DNA from: DASTQL01 sp035462375
Lineage (GTDB): Bacteria; Actinomycetota; Actinomycetes; Jiangellales; Jiangellaceae
Assembly: GCA_035462375.1 (NCBI GenBank)
Contig: DATHUJ010000143.1
Coordinates: 32,626-96,625 of the forward strand
Direction: 5' to 3'
DNA length: 64,000 bases
Under the pieces are notes generated by a model that saw nothing but the letters and a program-made list of their open reading frames with translations, did not search any database and was not told the origin of the DNA. Positions 7,961 through 17,522 of the stretch are shown here, one piece after another (positions within the stretch are counted from its first letter, which is position 1; every line of letters begins with the position of its first letter). Both the position numbers and the translations under genes were made by a program.

Positions 7961-8374
7961 TCAGGGACTGACGAGACGCCGGAGGGCGAGCTGGGCCAGC
8001 GGCGCATACACGACCAGCACCGGCCACGGCCCGCGCAGTGTCAGGGCGGCGACGCTGCCGCGGCCGTCGGCGCGCTCGGCCGCGGCGACGGAGTGGTCCA
8101 GCTCCAAGTGGAGCGGCCCCAGGTCGACCGCCCACGACCAGGTCCGGGCCTCCTCGTGGACCGCTGTGACGGTGAAGCGCACGGGGAGCGGCCCGTACGA
8201 GAAGACCCTGCCCGTCATCCCGGGCATCAGGCGCTCGCGGGCACCGTCCACCTCGACCCGGCGGATCTGCGGCGACCACCGGGGCCACTGCGGTGGTTCG
8301 GCGTAGCGGTCCCAGACGGTGTCCGGGCTCGCGTCGCCGCGCGCCTCCAGGCGGAGCGTGCCGTCGAGAATCAT
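7961..8374 (-). CDS. SRPBCC-family (START-like) protein
   Basis: This 137-residue protein has the layout of small polyketide cyclase/dehydrase-like SRPBCC proteins: an N-terminal strand (LRLEARGDASPDTVW), the PPQWPRWSPQIRRV region, central strands (GRVFSYGPLPVRFTVTAV) and a hydrophobic C-terminal helix. Such proteins bind hydrophobic ligands in a deep cavity. It overlaps the 3' end of recD by 4 bp and precedes the ICMT-like methyltransferase, so it may be the last cotranscribed gene of the recBD unit or start its own. The ligand is unknown. Confidence 0.85.
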   Translation of the reverse strand: MILDGTLRLEARGDASPDTVWDRYAEPPQWPRWSPQIRRVEVDGARERLMPGMTGRVFSYGPLPVRFTVTAVHEEARTWSWAVDLGPLHLELDHSVAAAERADGRGSVAALTLRGPWPVLVVYAPLAQLALRRLVSP

Positions 8375-10299
8375 GACGCCGATTGTGCCGGTCGCGGCCC
8401 TCGCCCGCGCAGGCCGCTGGCGCGCACGACCGGCCGTTCGACCGCCGCCCGTACGGAGGCCTCACTACCCACCACCCGCACGGACTCGCGGGCGCGGGTG
8501 ACCGCGGTGTAGAGGAGCTCGCGGGTGAGGAGGGGTGAGTCGGGTGGTGGGAGGAGCACGGTCACCCGGATGAACTGGCTCCCCTGGGCCCGGTGGACCG
8601 TCATCGCGTGGACGGTCTGCACCGCACCGAGTCGGCTCGGGGCGACCTCGACCAGGTCGGGACCGCGCGTGAACACGGCGACCGGCCCGGTCTCCGGACG
8701 GTCGACGACCACGCCGGTGTCGCCGTTGTACAGGCCGAGCTCGTAGTCGTTGCCGGTGACGATCAGCGGGCGGCCGAGGTACCACTCGCCGTCCGTCGCG
8801 TAGCCGTCGACCGACGCCGCCACCCACCGCTCGACGTCCGCTGCCCAGCGCGCCACGCCGTAGGGTCCCTGGCGGTGGGCGCACAGCAGCCGGTGGCGCT
8901 CGAGGGCAGCGAGGGCTCCGTCGGCGTCACCCTCGCGGGCGGCGGTGACCATCCGGCGACCGGCTTCGACGACGTCCCGACGGAGCTTCTCCAGCCCCAC
9001 CGGGGTGCGGGCCTCGACCGCCACCGGCTCGACCAGCGTGACGGCCAAGGCGTCCGACTTGTCCGAATTATCGTCCGAGCCGCCGGAGCGGAGCACAGCC
9101 ATGACGGCGTCGGGGTCTCCACGACGGACGGCCTCGGCCAGAGCGGCGATCGCCCCGCGGTAGCGGTACACGCTGCGCAGGCGTACGACGTCGTTGCGGA
9201 GCTCCGTCCGGACCTCGTCCGGCGGCACCACGTCCTGGGGGACGAGGTCGGAGAGGAGCGCCTCCCGGGCGTCGGCGGTCGGGCGCGACGGCCGGTGGAC
9301 CAGGTCACCGAGGATGGCACCTGCTTCCACCGAGGCCAGCTGGTCGGGGTCTCCGACCAGCACGAGTCGAGCGTCAGGCCGCACGGCCTCGAGCAACCGG
9401 GACATGAGCGTCAGGGACACCATCGAGGTCTCGTCCACGACCACGACGTCGTACGGGAGGTGATTGTCCCGGTGGTGGCGGAAGCGGCTGTGCGAGTCGG
9501 GACGCCAGCCGAGCAGCCGGTGCAGGGTCGAGGCACCTGGTGAGGCCGGGACGGGGTCGCCGCGGCCGTCCAGCGATGCGAGCTCGTCGGCGACCGCCTC
9601 CTGCAACCGGGCCGCTGCCTTGCCGGTCGGCGCGGTCAGGGCGGCACGCGGAGGCGTCTCGAGCGTGGCGTCGAGCACGGCCAGCAGCCGGGCGACCGTC
9701 GTTGTCTTGCCGGTGCCGGGACCTCCCGCGACGACCGTCACCCACCCGGTGGCCGCAGCCGCCACGGCCAGGCGCTGGTGGTCCGGGGCGTCGCCGTCGA
9801 AGTACCGGTCCAGCGCGGAGGCGAGTCGCGTGCGGTTCACCGCCGGCGCCGTCCGGGCGGCCCGGGATTCGAGCTCCGCCGCGACGAGGCGCTCCTCGCG
9901 CCAGTACCGGTCGAGGTAGAGCAGGCCGTCGACCAGTCGCACCGGCCGGTCGGCCGGGCCGTCGGTTCCCACCGCTACCAGAGCGCTGGCCTCCACGACG
10001 GTCAGCCAGGCTGCCGGCTCCGGCCACGGCAGGGCGTCGAGGTCACCTGGGTCCTCGACGTCGCCCACCGACGCCCGGACCCCGGGAAGGTCCAGGCAGA
10101 CCGATCCCTCCCGCACCGCCCGTACGGCGAGGGCGGCGGCCAGGAGAACCCGCTCGTCCGGTTCGCCGCAGAGCCGGCCCAGCGTCGAGGCGACGTGGAC
10201 GTCGGCCGCGGTCAGCACGCCGGCCGCGTTGAAGTCGCCGAGCAGTCCCGAGGCGCGGAGCGCGAGCCGGGCGTCGAAGGGATCGGCGAGCGCCGTCAC
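8371..10299 (-). CDS. recD: Exonuclease V alpha subunit RecD, SF1B helicase
   Basis: With GTG 10299, 4 nt after the Uma2 stop, the protein has 642 residues. The N-terminal ~150 residues are the RecD N-domain. The helicase core has Walker A GGPGTGKTTT, Walker B VVVDETSMV, and late motifs MTVHRAQGSQF and YTAVTRARESV. RecD is the 5'-3' motor of RecBCD, which processes double-strand ends for recombination or degrades DNA. Translation is probably coupled to the Uma2 gene, which is interposed between recB and recD. The same frame continues far upstream of 10299 but there it runs antisense to Uma2 and is a shadow. Confidence 0.93.
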   Translation of the reverse strand: MTALADPFDARLALRASGLLGDFNAAGVLTAADVHVASTLGRLCGEPDERVLLAAALAVRAVREGSVCLDLPGVRASVGDVEDPGDLDALPWPEPAAWLTVVEASALVAVGTDGPADRPVRLVDGLLYLDRYWREERLVAAELESRAARTAPAVNRTRLASALDRYFDGDAPDHQRLAVAAAATGWVTVVAGGPGTGKTTTVARLLAVLDATLETPPRAALTAPTGKAAARLQEAVADELASLDGRGDPVPASPGASTLHRLLGWRPDSHSRFRHHRDNHLPYDVVVVDETSMVSLTLMSRLLEAVRPDARLVLVGDPDQLASVEAGAILGDLVHRPSRPTADAREALLSDLVPQDVVPPDEVRTELRNDVVRLRSVYRYRGAIAALAEAVRRGDPDAVMAVLRSGGSDDNSDKSDALAVTLVEPVAVEARTPVGLEKLRRDVVEAGRRMVTAAREGDADGALAALERHRLLCAHRQGPYGVARWAADVERWVAASVDGYATDGEWYLGRPLIVTGNDYELGLYNGDTGVVVDRPETGPVAVFTRGPDLVEVAPSRLGAVQTVHAMTVHRAQGSQFIRVTVLLPPPDSPLLTRELLYTAVTRARESVRVVGSEASVRAAVERPVVRASGLRGRGPRPAQSAS

Positions 10300-10303
10300 C
10301 GGG

Positions 10304-10852
10304 TCAGCGCACCAGCTCGGACGGGCGGACGTGGACCGGGAACGGCTGGGACAGCTCCAGCAGCGCGTCTCCGACCGCGTTCCCGGCCTCGACGTAGGAC
10401 TCGCCGTCGAGCCGCCAGGCACGGATGCCGGGCTCCTCCGGATCGACGACCCAGTAGTGCGGGCACCCGGCCGCGCGGTAGCGGTCGCGCTTGAGGACCA
10501 GGTCGATGCGTCGGGTGCTGGGTGACAGGACCTCGACCGCGAGGACGGGCGCGCGGGGGAGGTCGCGCTCCGAGAAGTCGTCTCGAGGGGCGACGAGCAC
10601 ATCGGGCTGCAGGACGGTGGACTCGTCCAGGACGACGTCCAGGGGGGCGACCATCACCTCGAGTGGCCGGACGACGTGTGCGGTGAGCACCGCGATCAGT
10701 CCCATGACGGCCCGCTGGTGCTGTGGGGACGGTGCCGGTGTCACGAGGAGTGCGCCGTCGAGGAGCTCATAGCGGTGACCGTCATCGGGCAACGTCTCAA
10801 GGTCGTCGCGGGTCAACGGTCGTCCCCACGGCAGTGTCGTCACAGCGCTCAT
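10304..10852 (-). CDS. Uma2-family PD-(D/E)XK endonuclease-like protein (copy 1)
   Basis: This 182-residue protein starts at ATG 10852 behind GGGAGGCAC. It shows the Uma2 (DUF820) pattern: PDDGHRYELLDGALLV, QPDVLVAPRDD, then VEVLSPSTRRIDLVLKRDRY and YWVVDPEEP. The D, E and K positions match the PD-(D/E)XK nuclease core. It is one of three paralogues in 13 kb, all with the same start context. It splits recB from recD in the same orientation and its stop is 4 nt before recD, so it is cotranscribed with a DNA-repair nuclease. Whether it acts on DNA is not established for this family. Confidence 0.85.
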   Translation of the reverse strand: MSAVTTLPWGRPLTRDDLETLPDDGHRYELLDGALLVTPAPSPQHQRAVMGLIAVLTAHVVRPLEVMVAPLDVVLDESTVLQPDVLVAPRDDFSERDLPRAPVLAVEVLSPSTRRIDLVLKRDRYRAAGCPHYWVVDPEEPGIRAWRLDGESYVEAGNAVGDALLELSQPFPVHVRPSELVR

Positions 10853-10911
10853 CGTGCCTCCCCGTGGCCATGAGGCCAAAGCCTGCCGTGGCCGTGACCC
10901 ACATCCAGGCG

Positions 10912-10920
10912 TTGTCCACA
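10912..10920 (+). other. Single DnaA-box-like site TTGTCCACA
   Basis: TTGTCCACA matches the GC-rich actinobacterial DnaA box. It is isolated, in the gap between recB and the Uma2 gene, so it is not an origin. It could be a chance match or a DnaA-titration site. Confidence 0.3.
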
Positions 10921-10998
10921 GCCTGGCGGACGAGCACTCCGTGGGAACCCGTCACTGTGAGCCGTCGATCCCGGTATGCGGCATGGTTGGGCCACACA

Positions 10999-11126
10999 GA
11001 TCACCGCGCCCGGCCTCGCCTGGAAGCAGCATGATCACCGTGTGCTCGGGCGCCCGTCGGACGCGATCCCAGGCCCACGCCGATCACTCGGCCGCACCCC
11101 CGACCCCTGCCGCGGTGATCACCGTG
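10999..11126. repeat. GATCACCG(T/C)G repeat cluster between recB and Uma2
   Basis: Copies of GATCACCGYG occur at 10999-11008, 11033-11042 and 11117-11126. The last forms a palindromic CGCGGTGATCACCGTG and overlaps the recB stop codon. The same word recurs upstream of the second Uma2 gene. It looks like a dispersed intergenic repeat. Confidence 0.6.
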
Positions 11127-14100
11127 AGGACCGGGTTCCACGCGGCCCGTCCACCAGGGCGGACAGCTCGTCCACCAGCGCGGCTGAGGGCCGCCACGAG
11201 AAGACCCCGGTCGGCGCGCCGTCGGCGACCGGGGTGCCCGGCCCGCACATCCCGCGGACGAAGAGGTAGAGCACCCCGCCGAGGTGGCGCTCCGGGTCGT
11301 ACGACGGTTGCCGCCAGCGCAGGAAGCGGTGCAGCGCCACGGCGTAGAGCAGGGCCTGCAGGGGGTAGTGCGCCCGCACCATCTCCTCGGTCAGAGCGGC
11401 CGGCCGGTAGTGCCAGGCGGTCAGCGGTTCCGCACCCGCGGGACCGAAGCCGCCGAGCCAGTTGGTCTTGTAGTCGACGACCAGGTACCGCGGGTCGCCG
11501 TCCGGCCCACGCACCCGGAGGGCCGCGTCGATGCTGCCGGTCAGGTAGCCGCGCAGCCGCTCGGCGCGCAGACCGGGGGCGTCGAGGGCGCCGGCGTACG
11601 AGGCGAGCGGGTCGCCCCTCCGGAGGTGCCGCCGCAGCAGCGCTGCGACGTCCGAGAGGGTCGCCTCCTCCGTACGGGGGTGGTCGCCGCCGGCCAGCGG
11701 CAGCTCGAACTCGAGCTCGGCCAGGCGGTCCCGGGGCGCGACGTCGGCGAGGGTCGTGCCGCCGGCCAGCGGGCCGAGTGGGGTGGTCAGCGGGGGAAGC
11801 AGCGCGGCGGCCAGGGCCTCAGGGTCGACGGAGGTGCCGAACCGCGCGTCCACGGCCTCCTCGCAGCGGGTCCGTACCTCTGCGTAGAGGTCGGGTGCGC
11901 GCGTGTCCACCGCCTCCAGCACGGCGTGGACCAGCGTGCCGAAGGCCGCCCCGGTCGGAAGGTCGGCCATCGGCGACGGGACGGCTCGCAGCGCCTCGTC
12001 CAGGAGGTCCGCGGGCGCCTCGGGCGGCGCTGTCGGGACCGGCTCGTCCTGGCGCTCCTCGGCCTCCGGCTCGCTGCTCACGCCCGGCTCGGCCGCGTGG
12101 CCCTCGTGGACGGCGCGGGTGAGGCCGGTGTACGAGGTGCGACGCCACCCCTCGTCGAGCCGCCGGTCGAACACGGCGGCGGCCAGGTCGGGTGCGCGCG
12201 CCCCGGTCGGTCGCCACCTCGCCGTACGGTCGTCGGGCACGACCTCCACGGCCACGGCGCCGCCTGACGCGTCCGCCAGAACCTCGAGGTGCTCGCGGGC
12301 CGCCGCGTCACGCGGGACGGGTACGGAGTCCGGGGGCTGGTCGCCGGCGGGGCGCTCGCCGAAGAGCAGGCGGTGCAGCGGCGCATGTTCGGCCGTGGTC
12401 GCCGGAGCCCACCACGCGACGACCTGGCACCGCGCCCGGGTCATCGCGACATAGAGCAGGCGCAGGTCCTCACCGAGCTCCTCCGCCAGGTGCTCGACCT
12501 TCCGGGCGGCGTAGCCGGGGCCATCGGGACCTCCGACGTCGAGGAGCCTCGTCCCGTCGGGGTCGTGCAGCCGCAGCGGGTCGAGCTCGCGCGGGATGTT
12601 GCGGTCCCAGCCGAAGGGCACGTGCACGACGGGGAACTGCAACCCCTTGCTGCCGTGCACGGTGATGACCTGGACCGCCTCCGCGTCGGACTCCAGGCGG
12701 CGGCTGCGCTCGTCGGAGCTGTCCTCGGCGGCCTCGGTGATCCGGCGCTGCAGCCACTCGACGACGGCTGCGGGACCGAGCCGGCCTGAGACTGCGGCGG
12801 CGTGCAGAGACTGGCCGATGTGCCGGACGTCAGTGAGGGTGCGTTCGCCGTCCTCGGTGGCGAGCACGCGCTCGACGAGCCCGGTGGAGGCCGTCACCAC
12901 CTCCGTCAGAGCCGCCACGCCGCGCTCGGCCAGGACCCCGCGCCACGCTCGCAAGAGTTCCCCGAGCCGGTCGCCGCCCGTCCCACCTTCGGTGGCCAGC
13001 TCTCGCGGTGTCCACCCTGCGAAGGAGGTGAGAGCCGCGGCCCGGGCCAGGCCGGCGCGGTGCGGCTGCTCGAGGGCACGCAGCAGGGTGAGCCACTCGC
13101 GTGCCGCCGGCGCGAGGAAGACGCTGCGGCTCCCGGTCAGCACGGCGGGCACCCCGGCACCGTGCAACGTGTCGCGGACCAGGGCGGCCTGCGCGTTGGT
13201 CCGCACCAGCACGGCGACGTCGCCGGGGGAGACCGGTCGAGGTCCCTCGCCGAGGTCGAGCCGGGCCGGGCCGTCGAGCAGTGCCACCAGGTCACGGGCC
13301 AGGTCCTGGGCCACGATGGGCCGGGCCTCGCCGACCTTGACCCGGTCCTTGCGATCGCGCATCGGCTCCTCGACGAGCGAGCGCCGCACCAGGCGCAGCC
13401 GCAGCGGGGCCCCCGCCCCGTGCAGCCGCGCCTCGCCGTGGTGGGCCTCCACCTCCCGTACGGGGATCCTCCGGTCGCCCAAGGCGGCGCCGCGGAAGAC
13501 CGCCTCGAGTGCGCCCAGCAGCGGGGCGTCGCTGCGCCAGTTGCGGCCTAGGGTGCGGCGGGCCGTGGCCTCCTCGGTGGCCTGCAGGTAGGTGACCAGG
13601 TCGGCGCCACGGAAGGCGTAGATGGCCTGCTTGGGGTCGCCGATCAGGACCAGGGTCGTGGCGCCGTGGAAGGCGGTGCGGAGGATCCGCCACTGCAGCG
13701 GGTCGGTGTCCTGGAACTCGTCGACGAGCACGACGCGATAGCGCGACCGGACGCGCTCGACCGCCGCCGGGCCTCGGGCGGGGTCCAGCAGGGCTTCGTC
13801 GAGGCGGGTGAGCAGGTCGTCGTAGTCGAGCACGCGCCGGAGCCGCTTGCGCCGGCTCACCTCGTCGCGGGCGGCGCTCGCCATGCCGTGGCGGAGCCGG
13901 GGCACCGACCCGGGCTCGGCCCCGGACGGGACCAGCGTGGCCTGGGGGTCCGCGACCGCTGCCCGAGCCACCTTGAGCGCGGTGGCGTGGTCGATGCGGG
14001 GCGTGTCGCTCTCTCCAGCGAACCTGCGGAGGTAGAGGTCGCCGACGACCTCGGTCACCAGGTCGTCGACGTTCTCGACGAAGGTGGCGTCCGGTTCGAG

Positions 14101-14547
14101 GTCGCCGGCCATGCCGAGCCCGGCGAGCATCTGCTGGCAGAAGCCGTGGGTCGTCGCGATCGTCGCCGCGTCGAACCCGGCCAGGGCCTGGGTCAGCCGC
14201 TGTCGGCGCCGGGTCACTTCCTTGTCGTCGGCGTCCGCGAGGAGCTGCAGGAGCGCATCGTCGGGTGCGCTCCTCGCCCGTACGGGATCGACGAGGCCTC
14301 GCTCGGCGGAGACGAGCCGTTCGCGGACCCGCTCCCGCAGCTCCTGCGTGGCCGCCCGGCTGAAGGTCACGAGCATGAGCTGCGGCAGCTCGGCGACCCC
14401 CTCGGCGACGTAGCGGGTGGCCAGCGCGGCGATCGTGTAGGTCTTGCCGGTGCCGGCGCTCGCCTCGAGCACCGTCGTGCCCGTCGGCAGCGGCCCGCAG
14501 ACGTCGAAGGCCTCGACCTCGACGCCCCCAGCGTCCGGCATCTCCAC
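11119..14547 (-). CDS. recB: Exonuclease V beta subunit RecB, UvrD-like helicase and nuclease
   Basis: I choose GTG 14547, two codons before an ATG at 14541, because a TAGGGT -10 box ends 7 nt upstream as in leaderless genes; this gives 1142 residues. The N-terminus has Walker A EASAGTGKTYT. VDEFQDTDPLQW, VHGSKGLQFPVV and LLYVAMTRARCQ mark the remaining helicase motifs. The C-terminal domain carries the RecB nuclease motif GSIDAAL...LVVDYKTN. RecB is the 3'-5' motor and the nuclease of RecBCD. Its usual partner recC is not adjacent but starts ~16 kb to the right on the same strand. The last codons and stop lie in a GATCACC repeat. Confidence 0.94.
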   Translation of the reverse strand: MEMPDAGGVEVEAFDVCGPLPTGTTVLEASAGTGKTYTIAALATRYVAEGVAELPQLMLVTFSRAATQELRERVRERLVSAERGLVDPVRARSAPDDALLQLLADADDKEVTRRRQRLTQALAGFDAATIATTHGFCQQMLAGLGMAGDLEPDATFVENVDDLVTEVVGDLYLRRFAGESDTPRIDHATALKVARAAVADPQATLVPSGAEPGSVPRLRHGMASAARDEVSRRKRLRRVLDYDDLLTRLDEALLDPARGPAAVERVRSRYRVVLVDEFQDTDPLQWRILRTAFHGATTLVLIGDPKQAIYAFRGADLVTYLQATEEATARRTLGRNWRSDAPLLGALEAVFRGAALGDRRIPVREVEAHHGEARLHGAGAPLRLRLVRRSLVEEPMRDRKDRVKVGEARPIVAQDLARDLVALLDGPARLDLGEGPRPVSPGDVAVLVRTNAQAALVRDTLHGAGVPAVLTGSRSVFLAPAAREWLTLLRALEQPHRAGLARAAALTSFAGWTPRELATEGGTGGDRLGELLRAWRGVLAERGVAALTEVVTASTGLVERVLATEDGERTLTDVRHIGQSLHAAAVSGRLGPAAVVEWLQRRITEAAEDSSDERSRRLESDAEAVQVITVHGSKGLQFPVVHVPFGWDRNIPRELDPLRLHDPDGTRLLDVGGPDGPGYAARKVEHLAEELGEDLRLLYVAMTRARCQVVAWWAPATTAEHAPLHRLLFGERPAGDQPPDSVPVPRDAAAREHLEVLADASGGAVAVEVVPDDRTARWRPTGARAPDLAAAVFDRRLDEGWRRTSYTGLTRAVHEGHAAEPGVSSEPEAEERQDEPVPTAPPEAPADLLDEALRAVPSPMADLPTGAAFGTLVHAVLEAVDTRAPDLYAEVRTRCEEAVDARFGTSVDPEALAAALLPPLTTPLGPLAGGTTLADVAPRDRLAELEFELPLAGGDHPRTEEATLSDVAALLRRHLRRGDPLASYAGALDAPGLRAERLRGYLTGSIDAALRVRGPDGDPRYLVVDYKTNWLGGFGPAGAEPLTAWHYRPAALTEEMVRAHYPLQALLYAVALHRFLRWRQPSYDPERHLGGVLYLFVRGMCGPGTPVADGAPTGVFSWRPSAALVDELSALVDGPRGTRSSR

Positions 14548-14554
14548 CCCACGG

Positions 14555-14560
14555 ACCCTA
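14555..14560 (-). promoter_or_regulatory. -10 box TAGGGT of recB, leaderless
   Basis: TAGGGT (leftward) is followed by 7 nt and GTG 14547. recC has the identical hexamer and spacing at 34236-34231. Confidence 0.6.
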
Positions 14561-14668
14561 GCCACACGCCGCGGCGGCGAGGACCTCAGCGCGGCAGGTC
14601 CCGACTTCGTGCTCTGTCGTGGTCCACGGCCACGCGCCGACACTGGAGGTGACAAGAGGAGGTGCGGC

Positions 14669-15481
14669 ATGAGCAGCACCTGGACGGGACTTCAGCCGAC
14701 GACCGAGCAGCCCTCTCCGGTCCTGCCACCTCCACCACCTCACCCGATGCCGCCACCCCCGCCGAGGGCGGCGCGGCGCCGGGTCTGGCCGTGGGTGCTG
14801 CTGGCGATCGGTGCGACGTGGATGGCCGTGGTCGGACTCCTGGTGGTCGTCGGCGTCCTCCTGGGCGACGACGACGCGGACGTGTCCGACAACGCTGCGG
14901 ACGTGTCCGGCACCACGGCGACCTACCAGGACGACTTCGCCGCCGGGCCGGGGGACTTCCCGGTCGGTGAGCGGGGCACCGCGGTGACCGAGCACCGGGA
15001 CGGTGCCTACTGGATCATCGGCACCGAGTCGGGTTACTCCAGCTTCGCGACGGTTCCGATCGCCGCGGCCGACGTCGTCACCGTGTCCGCGACGGAGGAG
15101 CTGACCACGACGGCCAGCCCCGGCGACGGTCTCGGGCTCGTCGTGATGTCCTCCGACGACGACGGCTACCTGCTCGAGATCTCGTCGTCGTACGGGGCCG
15201 AGCTGATCAAGGCTGAGGCGCGCGGTACGGGCGAGCCTGCGCTCCGGCTCCTGGCCACTGAGCCGGTCGAGGGCCTGGGCGGGCCCGCCGTGCTCGAGTT
15301 GACCGCCACGTGGACCGAGAGCGGCACCGAGCTGGTCGGCCACCTCGACGGCGTCGAGGTCGTCCGGTACACCGACATCGACGGGCTCGACCAGTTCACG
15401 GCGGCTGGCGTCGACGTCTACAGCGAGATTGCGCCGGTCACGATGCGTGTCGACACGTTCGCGGTCCGCGCAGCCGGATGA
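14669..15481 (+). CDS. Proline-rich, single-pass membrane protein with exported beta domain
   Basis: ATG 14669 follows AGAGGAGG, giving 270 residues. Residues 1-45 are cytoplasmic and proline-rich (PPPPPHPMPPPPP), residues ~47-70 form one membrane helix (WVLLAIGATWMAVVGLLVVV), and the rest is an exported, acidic, beta-rich domain. The repeated strand pattern (WIIGTESGYSSFATV, GLGLVVMSSDDDGYLLEIS, LVGHLDGVEVVRYTD) looks like a concanavalin/laminin-G-type jelly roll, as in DUF1080-like domains. I do not recognise a named family. It is divergent from recB with ~120 bp between. Confidence 0.8.
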   Translation: MSSTWTGLQPTTEQPSPVLPPPPPHPMPPPPPRAARRRVWPWVLLAIGATWMAVVGLLVVVGVLLGDDDADVSDNAADVSGTTATYQDDFAAGPGDFPVGERGTAVTEHRDGAYWIIGTESGYSSFATVPIAAADVVTVSATEELTTTASPGDGLGLVVMSSDDDGYLLEISSSYGAELIKAEARGTGEPALRLLATEPVEGLGGPAVLELTATWTESGTELVGHLDGVEVVRYTDIDGLDQFTAAGVDVYSEIAPVTMRVDTFAVRAAG

Positions 15482-15530
15482 GGAGCGTGGAAACCCACAT
15501 CACGGGGCTCTCCCTGGCATCGTGTCGGCC

Positions 15531-17009
15531 ATGACGGAAGCCCCGCGCGTCGAGCGCGTCCCGAAGGTCGTGCGGCAGGCAGGGGCTGGCCGTCGGTACA
15601 CACGGCCGCGGTGGGGCGTCCACCTGTCGGCCGCCGAACGGGCGGCCCTGGGCAAGGCGGCCCGCTCCGAGGTGCCGCGGTCGAGCCACGCGGTCTTCGA
15701 CCCCTCCGCTCACCGGCCGGACCCGGTGGATCTCCTGGAGGAGCAGGCGGCGACCCGAGTGCCCGAGCTGGTCCCCATCCGGTACGGCCGGATGCTGACG
15801 TCGCCGTTCGCGTTCCTCCGCGGTTCCGCGCTTGTCATGGCGTCCGACCTCGCCGGCACCCCGACCAGCGGGCTCCGCGTCCAGGCCTGCGGCGACGCGC
15901 ACCTGGCGAACTTCGGGCTCTTCGCCTCGCCCGAGCGGCAGTTGGTCTTCGACATGAACGACTTCGACGAGACTCTGCCCGGCCCGTGGGAGTGGGACGT
16001 CAAACGGCTTGCCGCCAGCCTCGAGGTGGCGGGGCGGGACAACGGCTTCGACGACGCCGAGCGACGGGACGTGGTGCTGGCGGGTGTTCGCTCGTACCGG
16101 ACGGCGATCAGCGACCTCGCCCGGATGGGGAACCTGACCGCCTGGTACGCGCGCTTCCCCGTCGAGGAGGTCAAGGCCAGGCTGGACGAGAGCACGCGGA
16201 CCCGGGTCGTCAAGCAGGGGGACAAGATCAGGTCCAAGGCGATGGCGCGCGACCACCTCCGAGCGTTCAGCCGGCTCGTAACCGTCGTGGACGGGGAGCC
16301 GCACTTCGTCAGCGACCCGCCGCTTCTCGTGCCGATCGAGGAGCTCCTGGGCGACAGCGTCGCGCGGGACGAGCTCCGCGCAGCCCTCGAGGGTGCCATC
16401 CGTTCGTACCGGGGCACGCTCTCGACGGAGAACCGCCGGCTGCTCGAGGGCTACCGCTTCGTCCAGCTTGCGCGCAAGGTCGTCGGGGTGGGTTCCGTCG
16501 GGACCCGGGCCTGGGTCGCGCTCATGCTGGGCCGGGACGCCGAGGACCCGCTGCTGCTGCAGATCAAGGAGGCCCAGTCCTCTGTGCTCGAGGCCTTCGT
16601 GGGTCGCAGTGTGTACACGAACGCCGGCCACCGGGTCGTGGCGGGTCAGCGGCTCATGCAGGCTGCTGGCGACTACCTCATCGGCTGGGATCGGGTGCAG
16701 GGCATCGACGGGCAGATCCGCGACTTCTACGTCCGCCAGCTGCACGACTGGAAGGGGTCCTTCGACGTGCAGCAGATGGTCCCCGCCGGCATGGCGCTGT
16801 ACGCGGAGCTGTGCGGGTGGACGCTGGCCCGGGCGCACGCGCGGTCCGGCGACCGGATCGCGATCGCGGCTTACCTGGGCAGCAAGGACACCTTCGACCG
16901 GGCGGTCGCGACCTTCGCCTCGCTCTACGCCGACCAGACCGTGCGCGACCACGCGGCCCTGGCCACCGCCGTCACCGAGGGGCGGGTGCGCGCCGAGTCG
17001 GGTGTGTGA
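15531..17009 (+). CDS. DUF2252 family protein (kinase-like fold)
   Basis: This 492-residue protein from ATG 15531 has the DUF2252 hallmarks: FLRGSALVMASDLA, VQACGDAHLANFG, and FDMNDFDETLPGPWEWDVKRL, followed by a helical C-terminal part ending in LHDWKGSFDVQQM and a LARAHARSGD segment. The HLANFG and DFDET pieces resemble the catalytic and metal-binding loops of aminoglycoside-phosphotransferase/HipA-like kinases, so a phosphotransfer role is often suggested for the family but not shown. It follows the membrane protein by 50 bp on the same strand. No signal peptide. Confidence 0.9.
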   Translation: MTEAPRVERVPKVVRQAGAGRRYTRPRWGVHLSAAERAALGKAARSEVPRSSHAVFDPSAHRPDPVDLLEEQAATRVPELVPIRYGRMLTSPFAFLRGSALVMASDLAGTPTSGLRVQACGDAHLANFGLFASPERQLVFDMNDFDETLPGPWEWDVKRLAASLEVAGRDNGFDDAERRDVVLAGVRSYRTAISDLARMGNLTAWYARFPVEEVKARLDESTRTRVVKQGDKIRSKAMARDHLRAFSRLVTVVDGEPHFVSDPPLLVPIEELLGDSVARDELRAALEGAIRSYRGTLSTENRRLLEGYRFVQLARKVVGVGSVGTRAWVALMLGRDAEDPLLLQIKEAQSSVLEAFVGRSVYTNAGHRVVAGQRLMQAAGDYLIGWDRVQGIDGQIRDFYVRQLHDWKGSFDVQQMVPAGMALYAELCGWTLARAHARSGDRIAIAAYLGSKDTFDRAVATFASLYADQTVRDHAALATAVTEGRVRAESGV

Positions 17010-17027
17010 GGCGCCGCGCCACCGGCC

Positions 17028-17522
17028 CTACGCCAGCGCCGCGCAGAGTGCTTCGAATTCCCCCTCGAAGGCCTGGTGCGGTCCGGAGAGCTGCACCAGC
17101 ACGCCGTCGCCGTCGAACTCGGCGTATCCGACGTCGAGAAGCACCACGCCGTGTCCTGGCACGTTGAGGCGGATGTAGAGGCCACGGATCGTGGAGGTCC
17201 CGGTCCTCGCGTCGAACGTCTCGAGCCAGTTGTCCCGGCCGGACGCCGTCTTGCCGCTCTGGCGGTTGGTCGCCGTGCCGTAGTCGGTGCCCTTGACCTG
17301 GACCCGCACGAGCTCGCCGGACCGGTCGGAGAATTCGGTGATCCTGAGGCTGCCGACGAAGCTGACTTCGATGGGGAAGTCACAGGCCTCGGTGTCGGTG
17401 AACGTGTCGTCGAACTCGATCGTGAATGTCACCGGCTGCGATGCGTTGGCCGGGACCACCCCCAGCAGACTCGTGACAAGGGCCGCGATGAGTGCAGCGA
17501 CGAGCGCGCGTACTGGCTTCAT
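17028..17522 (-). CDS. Secreted hypothetical protein
   Basis: ATG 17522 follows a strong GGAGGGGGAG site. The 164 residues start with a clear signal peptide (MKPVRALVAALIAALVTSLL, probable cleavage after NASQ or ANA near residue 27). The mature part is beta-rich (VTFTIEFDDTFTDTEACDF, RVQVKGTDYGTATN, GLYIRLNVPGHGVVLLDVG) with two cysteines, one near the N-terminus and one five residues from the end, which could form a disulfide. Similar small secreted beta proteins are frequent in actinobacteria but have no known role. It converges on the DUF2252 gene. Confidence 0.8.
   Translation of the reverse strand: MKPVRALVAALIAALVTSLLGVVPANASQPVTFTIEFDDTFTDTEACDFPIEVSFVGSLRITEFSDRSGELVRVQVKGTDYGTATNRQSGKTASGRDNWLETFDARTGTSTIRGLYIRLNVPGHGVVLLDVGYAEFDGDGVLVQLSGPHQAFEGEFEALCAALA

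Noticed and set aside
10300..10602. Upstream extension of RecD
   Set aside because: It lies antisense-frame inside the Uma2 gene; GTG 10299 directly after the Uma2 stop fits the RecD N-terminus.
10912..10920. DnaA box as evidence for a replication origin
   Set aside because: Only one box is present; no cluster, AT-rich stretch or dnaA/dnaN neighbourhood.
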